Program-made: the position numbers and the translations under genes | Shown: positions 5,485 through 10,603 of the stretch, piece by piece | Position numbering within the stretch: the stretch's first letter is position 1 | Layout of the letters: every line of letters begins with the position of its first letter | Assembly: GCA_030831415.1 (NCBI GenBank) | Contig: JAURLC010000066.1 | Span: forward strand, 1 to 10,603 | DNA from: Bacillota bacterium | Lineage (GTDB): Bacteria; Bacillota_I; Bacilli_A; RFN20; CAG-826 | Direction of reading: 5' to 3' | Length of the DNA: 10,603 nucleotides | Notes under the pieces: generated by a model | What the model was told of the DNA's origin: nothing | The model's input: the letters and a program-made list of their open reading frames with translations, nothing else | Databases searched by the model: none

Positions 5485-6583
5485 GACGCGGAGAATAATA
5501 GGTAAAAAAGTCGAGTAACGCTTCGTTATGGTAGGGTTTTAACGCATCACGAAGTTCACTAGAATTCGTGTGAACCGCTAATTCAATCGTGGTTAAATCC
5601 AAATCGGTGTAGGCTAAGGGACGACTGCCATCAAAGAAGGTGCGCGTGACGAATCGTGTATAAGGAGTTTGGGAGTCATTGGGATCTTCTCTTGTTGTAT
5701 CATTGTAGACTACGAGCATATCGAGAATGATGGAAGGATCTTCATCAATCGTTTGACCATTTGTTTCCACGATTAAGAAGCTGGGGACAAACCCAGTGGC
5801 ATACCCAAACGTCGTATTGAGGGTATCGTTTAAGCCATAGTTTGTTTTAAACTCTTCCCATCCAGGCGTGTTATTCCCTGTGGTTGCTTCTTGTCCGGTA
5901 ATGCGAGGAACACGAATGCCATTACGCATAACATCTAAGCCATAAATAATGGGTACGTTTTCGGTTTCCAGCAAGTAAGGAACTAAAAACGTATCAAAGG
6001 CATAAGCACAATCGGGACAATCATTACGACCAATATATAGCATCAATGTTTCTCCGGAAGTTTCAAACAGCGCATCAAAGTTTGCTTTAGATAGGAATTT
6101 CATGCGAGGAAGGTTAATGCGTTCATCCAACCATTCCTTGAGTAAATCGAGATCATAAAATAACGCATTTTCAGAAGAAGTTCGTGTATTGTAGGCACGA
6201 TAATGCACGAGTGTACCTTCTGCAAAGATCGTAACAATAGGGGCGTTTCCAGAGGTTAATGGGATGCTGAATTTTTCATCTTGGTACAGTAAGGCGGTGT
6301 AATCAAGGTAATACACGGGGACTTGTGTTTGTTCAATCCATTCTTCCATCACAGGAAGCAAATCGAGTGTGCAGCCACACGTTGAATTTCCAATCACCAT
6401 AAGGAAGGTTTCAAGACTATCAATTTTCACAACGAGGTCGTTATAACTACTCAAGGTAATCAATTGATTATTTTCAGTTAATATTTCATCGGAAAAAGGT
6501 AAATTAATTTTCGAAGTTGTGCTCGGTGCACAGCTTGCAAGTAAAATCGTTAATATAGGTATAAAAAGGGCTTTTTTCTTCAT
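5468..6583 (-). CDS. Lipoprotein with two thioredoxin-like domains
   Basis: The 371-residue protein begins MKKKALFIPILTILLASC, a signal peptide with lipobox ending at Cys18, so it is anchored on the outer face. The first domain (about 35-155) has VIGNSTCGCTLDLLPVMEEW, with C69 and C71 as a shortened CxC instead of CxxC, and a candidate cis-proline at P115 (NAPIVTIF). The second (about 160-290) has YIGRNDCPDCAYAF with the classic C189-P-D-C192 and VPSFLIVETNG (266-276), where P267 is the expected cis-proline. The last 70 residues are unassigned. It probably oxidises, reduces or isomerises disulfides, or moves thiol electrons, at the cell surface. GAGG lies 7 bases before the ATG on this strand. 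It is transcribed divergently from potA and converges with the PII-like gene. Direction of the redox reaction is not deducible. Confidence 0.85.
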   Translation of the reverse strand: MKKKALFIPILTILLASCAPSTTSKINLPFSDEILTENNQLITLSSYNDLVVKIDSLETFLMVIGNSTCGCTLDLLPVMEEWIEQTQVPVYYLDYTALLYQDEKFSIPLTSGNAPIVTIFAEGTLVHYRAYNTRTSSENALFYDLDLLKEWLDERINLPRMKFLSKANFDALFETSGETLMLYIGRNDCPDCAYAFDTFLVPYLLETENVPIIYGLDVMRNGIRVPRITGQEATTGNNTPGWEEFKTNYGLNDTLNTTFGYATGFVPSFLIVETNGQTIDEDPSIILDMLVVYNDTTREDPNDSQTPYTRFVTRTFFDGSRPLAYTDLDLTTIELAVHTNSSELRDALKPYHNEALLDFFTYYSPRLTSNV

Positions 6584-6605
6584 GAATTTTCCTCGTTAAT
6601 TCATT

Positions 6606-6634
6606 ATAATAGATTTTCAAAATTCTGTTGTAAA
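6606..6634 (-). promoter_or_regulatory. Promoter of the thioredoxin-like lipoprotein gene
   Basis: Reading on the minus strand, TTTACA (6634-6629), a 17-base spacer and TATTAT (6611-6606), with a perfect TATAAT overlapping at 6608-6603. Transcription would start near 6599, giving a leader of about 16 nt that contains only the ribosome site. Confidence 0.65.
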
Positions 6635-6663
6635 AAAAACTTTACTTTATTGAGTTTTTTTTA
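6631..6663. repeat. A/T-tract inverted repeat between divergent promoters
   Basis: TAAAAAAAAC (6631-6640) and GTTTTTTTTA (6654-6663) form a perfect 10-bp inverted repeat around 13 bases. The left arm overlaps the minus-strand -35 box and the right arm ends directly before the potA -35 box at 6664. It could be an operator, a pair of UP elements for RNA polymerase, or simply bent A-tract DNA. It has no terminator role because no gene ends here. Confidence 0.55.
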
Positions 6664-6692
6664 TTGACTATTGGGGGTGTTGACCTTATATT
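6664..6692 (+). promoter_or_regulatory. Promoter of the potABCD operon
   Basis: TTGACT (6664-6669), a 17-base spacer and TATATT (6687-6692), one of the best promoter matches in the window. A second TTGACC overlaps the spacer at 6680-6685. The expected start near 6699 follows a run of seven T residues and leaves a leader of about 79 nt. Confidence 0.75.
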
Positions 6693-6698
6693 TTTTTC

Positions 6699-6777
6699 AG
6701 GCATTAATGGTTGTGAAAGCCTGCTTAGGTTTTCGTAGGTCGTTGATGCCTCTTTACTTTTTTAAAGGGAGAATGGC
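6699..6777 (+). promoter_or_regulatory. Structured 5' leader of potABCD, riboswitch-like candidate
   Basis: AGGCATTAA (6699-6707) can pair with TTGATGCCT (6743-6751; one wobble), closing a 35-nt internal region. Two rival pairings use the same bases. CAGGC (6698-6702) can pair with GCCTG (6719-6723), and CTCTTT (6750-6755) can pair with AGGGAG (6766-6771), which is the ribosome site of potA. The first stem and the ribosome-site hairpin share bases 6750-6751, so they compete. This layout suits translational control. I do not recognise a known riboswitch family. The pairings were drawn by hand. Confidence 0.4.
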
Positions 6778-8289
6778 ATGACAAAAGAGCACGTAATTGA
6801 ATTAATGCAAGTCAGCAAACAATTTGACGGTAAATATGCAGTCGAAAATTTTAATCTTGCGATTCAAAAAGGTGAATTTGTTACGTTTCTTGGACCCTCT
6901 GGATGTGGTAAGACGACGACCCTTCGTATGATTGCAGGATTTGAAATGCCAGATTCAGGCAAAATCATGCTTGATGGACAAGATATTGGTCAACTCCCTC
7001 CATATAAACGTCCTGTGAATACAGTGTTTCAACGGTACGCATTATTTCCTCATCTGAATGTATTTGACAACGTTGCCTTTGGGTTACGCTTAAATAAAGT
7101 TCACATTAAGAAAAAAGGCCCCGATGGAAAAGAAATTGAAGAATTTCGTAAATATACCGAAGAAGAAGTGTTCGCAAAAGTTAATAAAGCTATTAAAATA
7201 GTCGATTTAGATGAATTTGAAAAACGCAATGTCACCACCCTTTCAGGGGGACAACAACAACGCGTTGCGATTGCTCGCGCCATCGTAAATGAACCGAAAA
7301 TTCTTTTACTTGATGAACCGCTTGGCGCGCTTGATTTAAAAATGCGAAAAGAAATGCAACTCGAATTGAAAGCGATGCATCGTAAACTTGGCATCACGTT
7401 TATTTACGTAACCCATGATCAAGAAGAAGCACTTACGATGTCCGATACGATTGTTGTCATGAAAGATGGGTTGATTCAACAAGTAGGAACACCTACCGAT
7501 ATTTATAACAATCCAATTAACGCATTCGTCGCCAATTTTATTGGAGAATCGAATCTTTTCAATGCGATTAGTATGGGACCTAATACGATTAAGTTTTTGA
7601 ATCAAACCTATGAAGTACCCCACTCGTTTCCTGAACAAGAAAAAGTGGATGTGGTGTTACGTCCGGAAGATATCGAGATTAAACCAAGTCATGAAACACC
7701 CTTAAAAGCTGTGATCCTCGATCGTATTTTCAAAGGGGTTCATTATGAATACAGTGTCATGGTAGGAAAAAACGAATTGATTGTTCAAGATACCAAATTA
7801 TTTGAATTAAACGTCGAAGTCTCTTTATATATTGATCCCACCTTAATTCACATTATGAAAAAAGAACGGGTCATCAATACGTATAAAGACATCCCACTCA
7901 ATGATAAAAACCAACTCGTTTTTGATGATGGCTTGATCGATGTCAATATCGCGCAATTACTGGATGGGAGCAAAGTGAGTATAGAAGGATTTTTACTCTC
8001 GTCAAAAAACATTAAATACGATTTAAAAAATTTAAAAGTTTCCGTGGAAATCCCCTTTCATGCTATCGAACTTTTTGGTGATCCAGATATGGGTCAACTC
8101 GTAGGGTTTGTCGTGCAATCCTATTATCAAGGGGATCATTATCAACTCGTTTTACGAACCGAAAGTGAAGAAGATTTCATCGTCGATAGTGAATACGCCT
8201 ATGATATTGGAACCAAACTTGGCTTAAAGGTTGATACGAGTAAAATCAAAATTAAAGCCAAAGGTGATTTAAACGAATATGAAGTTTAA
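6778..8289 (+). CDS. potA: Polyamine ABC transporter ATPase PotA, enlarged
   Basis: This is the ATPase that drives spermidine/putrescine import, on the inner face of the membrane. All motifs are present: Walker A GPSGCGKTT (39-47), Q-loop Q85 in FQRYALFPH, signature LSGGQ (155-159), Walker B ILLLDEP (175-181) with catalytic E180, and switch H213. At 503 residues it far exceeds the usual 350-380. An extra charged stretch of about 20 residues (within 107-138) lies between Q-loop and signature. After the normal TOBE-like domain (about 289-362), residues 420-492 repeat its pattern (see findings). Enlarged PotA proteins are known in mollicutes. AAAGGGAG (6764-6771) is 6 bases from the ATG, and a structured leader precedes it. 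The end overlaps potB by 11 bases. Confidence 0.95.
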   Translation: MTKEHVIELMQVSKQFDGKYAVENFNLAIQKGEFVTFLGPSGCGKTTTLRMIAGFEMPDSGKIMLDGQDIGQLPPYKRPVNTVFQRYALFPHLNVFDNVAFGLRLNKVHIKKKGPDGKEIEEFRKYTEEEVFAKVNKAIKIVDLDEFEKRNVTTLSGGQQQRVAIARAIVNEPKILLLDEPLGALDLKMRKEMQLELKAMHRKLGITFIYVTHDQEEALTMSDTIVVMKDGLIQQVGTPTDIYNNPINAFVANFIGESNLFNAISMGPNTIKFLNQTYEVPHSFPEQEKVDVVLRPEDIEIKPSHETPLKAVILDRIFKGVHYEYSVMVGKNELIVQDTKLFELNVEVSLYIDPTLIHIMKKERVINTYKDIPLNDKNQLVFDDGLIDVNIAQLLDGSKVSIEGFLLSSKNIKYDLKNLKVSVEIPFHAIELFGDPDMGQLVGFVVQSYYQGDHYQLVLRTESEEDFIVDSEYAYDIGTKLGLKVDTSKIKIKAKGDLNEYEV

Positions 8290-9094
8290 CTTCCAACGGA
8301 AATATTTATCGTTTCCGTATGTGGTGTTTCTTTTAGGGTTCATCGTCTTACCACTCATCATTATTTTTTACTACGCGTTTACCAATCGCGATGGGGAAAT
8401 CTCACTCGATGCCGCCTCCTTATTTTTCAATAATCCTCAACGCGTTGCGATTTTATTTAATTCGATTGGGTATGCCTTGATGAATACGGTGATTACCTTG
8501 CTCATTGGGTATCCGATAGCGATGATTTTAGCGAACAAAAAATATAATAAAAACACCGTCATCGTCCTAATGTTTGTGATGCCGATGTGGATTAACTTTG
8601 TCATCCGGACGTGGGCAACTAAGGATTTATTGTTTTGGTTAGGCATCACTGCACCTCCGAATCCAAATTTTGGATTGGCGGTGACCATTGGTCTTATTTA
8701 TAATTTTTTACCCTTCGTGATTTTACCCTTATACACCACGATGTTAAAAATGGATAAATCGCAAATTGAAGCGTCACAAGATTTAGGGGCTCGGCCTCAT
8801 CAAACCTTCTTTAAAGTGATCATTCCGATGACCATGCCAGGGATTATTTCAGCGGCAACCATGGTGTTTATGCCAACGATTTCCTCTCAAGTCATTCCCA
8901 CGATCCTTTCTGAACGTAAAATCATTTTATTTGGTGAAGCAATTTACGATGCTTATTTTCGCAGTGGTACGCCTGATGCGATTAATATTGGTTCGTTTAT
9001 GTCACTCGTCATGCTCGTCTTTATTGTCTTATCTCTCTTTTTAACAAAAATCTTTTCCAAAAAAGAACAAGCGGCGAGGAGTTCGTTATGGTAA
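8279..9094 (+). CDS. potB: Polyamine ABC transporter permease PotB
   Basis: The 271-residue protein has six hydrophobic helices and the permease EAA loop, IEASQDLGARPHQTFFKVII (163-182), which docks on PotA. RTWATKDLLFW (110-120) and YNFLPFVILPLY (141-152) are typical of PotB. With PotC it forms the channel. The ATG at 8279 lies inside the end of potA in another frame, so translation is coupled; AAGGTG at 8261-8266 is a distant ribosome site with 12-base spacing. Its last bases contain the potC start: the potB codons TTA-TGG-TAA hold the ATG of potC. The gene ends in TAA and its length is normal for the family. Confidence 0.95.
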   Translation: MKFNFQRKYLSFPYVVFLLGFIVLPLIIIFYYAFTNRDGEISLDAASLFFNNPQRVAILFNSIGYALMNTVITLLIGYPIAMILANKKYNKNTVIVLMFVMPMWINFVIRTWATKDLLFWLGITAPPNPNFGLAVTIGLIYNFLPFVILPLYTTMLKMDKSQIEASQDLGARPHQTFFKVIIPMTMPGIISAATMVFMPTISSQVIPTILSERKIILFGEAIYDAYFRSGTPDAINIGSFMSLVMLVFIVLSLFLTKIFSKKEQAARSSLW

Positions 9095-9900
9095 AGAAAA
9101 TAGCGGCCTTAACCTACGTTTGGCTTGTGTTATTTTTAATGTATTTACCGATTTTTTTACTCATCGTTTTTTCCTTTATTGATACACGCGTAGTTGGTGT
9201 CATTGGTAACAATGACACGTTCACTTTTGATTTATATCGTCGTTTATTTATTAATGAGCGTGCGATGAGCGCAGTATTTAATACGTTTTTAGTGGCGATT
9301 GTTTCGAGTGTGATTTCCACGCTTTTAGGAACGTTAGGTGCAATTGGTATTTTTTACATGAAACCCAAAGCCAAAGGCGTGTTGGAAACGTTTACCCAAA
9401 TTCCGGTGATTAACGCTGAAATTGTTATGGCGCTTTCCTTAGCCGTATTACTTGTCTTCTTTGGCATTGATGTTGGGTTTGCCACACTCGTGTTAGGCCA
9501 TGTGGTGTTAACCGTCGCCTTTGTGTATTTATCGGTTAAACCGAAACTTCAACAAATGGACCCTTCGATGTATGAAGCAGCGCTTGATTTAGGGGCGACC
9601 CCGATGAAAGCCTTAACCAAGGTTATTCTTCCTGAAATATTCCCCGGGATTGTTGCCGGATTTGTTTTAGCGTTTACTTTATCGTTGGATGATTTTATTA
9701 TTACCTCGTTTCTTCGCCCTGCTTCGGGCTTTGAAACGTTATCGACGTATGTTGAAGCCCAATTGCGCGTGGGCATCCCTCGGGAAATCCGCGCACTCAC
9801 TACCCTTATTTTCTTATTTGCCGTTGGCATTTTGATTGTTAATTTTGTGCTAACAGGAAAAGGTGATAAGAAGAAATTAGCTAGTATCGCTCATCGTTAA
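9088..9900 (+). CDS. potC: Polyamine ABC transporter permease PotC
   Basis: The 270-residue protein has six hydrophobic helices, the EAA loop YEAALDLGATPMKALTKVI (162-180) ending in LP, and SLDDFIITSF (199-208), a stretch strongly conserved in PotC. It pairs with PotB as the second half of the transmembrane channel. The start at 9088 has GAGGAG (9076-9081) 6 bases upstream and overlaps potB by 7 bases, an arrangement that favours translational coupling and equal subunit amounts. potD follows after 22 bases. Confidence 0.95.
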   Translation: MVKKIAALTYVWLVLFLMYLPIFLLIVFSFIDTRVVGVIGNNDTFTFDLYRRLFINERAMSAVFNTFLVAIVSSVISTLLGTLGAIGIFYMKPKAKGVLETFTQIPVINAEIVMALSLAVLLVFFGIDVGFATLVLGHVVLTVAFVYLSVKPKLQQMDPSMYEAALDLGATPMKALTKVILPEIFPGIVAGFVLAFTLSLDDFIITSFLRPASGFETLSTYVEAQLRVGIPREIRALTTLIFLFAVGILIVNFVLTGKGDKKKLASIAHR

Positions 9901-9922
9901 CATAGAAAAGGAGGAATGATAC

Positions 9923-10603
9923 ATGAAACAATTCTATTTCTTAACGAGCGCCGTCGTCTCTGCCGCCCTTTTAGCCGGGTGTGGTCCTCAAGCTGATGTC
10001 ACTTTAAAGGTGTACAACTGGGGAGGTTACATTTACGAACGCGATCCTGAAATCGCGGGTGACAAGGATTTAGTCGATCAATTCGAAGACTGGTATGAAG
10101 AAACGTATGGAGTTTCGGTCAATGTCCAATACACCACGTATGGTACTAATGAAGAAATGTATACCAATGTCGTTGAACTCGGACGTGACTATGACATTTT
10201 TGCTCCCTCTGATTTTATGATTCAACGTTTGATGCGTGAAGGATGGCTTCGTCCATTTGACACGAATGAAGACGGTAGTAAAAAATATTTAACGAACTAT
10301 GAAACCTTTGTTTCTCCTTACTTACAAGAAATTTATGAAGGCTTGGAAGTACCTAATGTCGGAACCGTTGCCGATTTTGCAGCCGGTTACATGTGGGGAA
10401 CCGTTGGTTTAGTCTATAACCCTGAAGAAGTGGTCGAAGCCGATATGTCATCATGGCAAGCCTTGTATGACACTGAATATAAAGATCGAGGCATGATAAA
10501 GGATTCCGTTCGCGAAGTCCTTATGACTTCCATCATGGATGTGTACAAAGATGACTTTGATACCGCACGTGAAGCGTATGAGCTTGGCTTAACGACTGCA
10601 GAA
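9923..10603 (+). CDS. potD: Polyamine-binding lipoprotein PotD (partial, cut by window end)
   Basis: The first 227 codons run to the window edge without a stop; the full protein is expected near 350 residues. MKQFYFLTSAVVSAALLAGC is a signal peptide with lipobox L17-A18-G19-C20, so the binding protein is tethered outside the cell beside PotB/PotC. LKVYNWGGYI carries the tryptophan-bearing segment that lines the polyamine pocket in PotD. YDIFAPSDFMIQRLMREGWL and GYMWGTVGLVYN match further conserved PotD blocks. AAAGGAGG (9907-9914) with 8-base spacing is the strongest ribosome site in the operon, fitting the need for more binding protein than channel. The residues after the lipid-bearing cysteine, CGPQ, are the same as in the lipoprotein at 110-868. 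Confidence 0.95.
   Translation, partial: MKQFYFLTSAVVSAALLAGCGPQADVTLKVYNWGGYIYERDPEIAGDKDLVDQFEDWYEETYGVSVNVQYTTYGTNEEMYTNVVELGRDYDIFAPSDFMIQRLMREGWLRPFDTNEDGSKKYLTNYETFVSPYLQEIYEGLEVPNVGTVADFAAGYMWGTVGLVYNPEEVVEADMSSWQALYDTEYKDRGMIKDSVREVLMTSIMDVYKDDFDTAREAYELGLTTAE

Noticed and set aside
5516..5528. Hairpin TAACG-CTT-CGTTA as a terminator for the convergent genes
   Set aside because: Only five pairs and no T tract on either strand; it lies inside the lipoprotein coding sequence.
7101..7638. Minus-strand frames of about 100 codons inside potA
   Set aside because: These are antisense shadows of conserved ATPase motifs, including the Walker B and signature regions.

Overview
The window reads as chromosome of a moderately low-GC Gram-positive relative. 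I infer a wall-less or Mollicutes-like Bacillota lineage (Acholeplasma/Izemoplasma type), from four things: lipoprotein-rich surface genes, a PotA enlarged in the way mollicute PotA proteins are, Bacillota-type sigma-A promoters, and strong AGGAGG ribosome sites. The genetic code looks standard: tryptophan is TGG and the tRNA-Trp has a CCA anticodon. All eleven genes whose stop is visible end in TAA. I see no mobile element, CRISPR array or prophage; most of the window is ordinary core genome.

Left part (1-3800). A lipoprotein with a degenerate FMN-binding-like pattern is closed by a strong terminator. Next come yqeY, tRNA-Trp, a terminator, a Nudix hydrolase, tRNA-His, a terminator, a SAM-dependent methyltransferase and a hemolysin III family membrane protein. 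Each tRNA has its own promoter and a terminator with a GCAA loop. The tRNA-Trp promoter lies in the last codons of yqeY. Two long reading frames begin inside the tRNA genes, so I moved the Nudix start to 1556 and the methyltransferase start to 2287.

Middle (3800-6600). A CPA2-type Na+/H+ antiporter with an Asp-Asp motif is followed after 23 bases by a small PII-like protein, probably its regulator. That pair converges on, and overlaps by 17 bases, an oppositely oriented lipoprotein with two thioredoxin-like domains (CGC and CPDC).

Right part (6600-10603). A divergent promoter region holds back-to-back -35 boxes bracketed by a 10-bp A/T inverted repeat. It feeds the thioredoxin lipoprotein leftward and the polyamine uptake operon potA-potB-potC-potD rightward. 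potD is cut by the window edge. PotA powers import, PotB and PotC form the channel, and PotD is the lipid-anchored binding protein. PotA carries an insertion in the nucleotide-binding domain and what looks like a duplicated C-terminal TOBE domain. The pot transcript has a leader of about 79 nt with mutually exclusive pairings, one of which covers the ribosome site. Most other genes here have very short or no leaders.

The best candidates for something undescribed are the pot leader together with the duplicated PotA regulatory domain, the antiporter/PII-like pair, and the double thioredoxin lipoprotein facing the pot operon. All structural and functional readings were made by eye, without database or folding searches.
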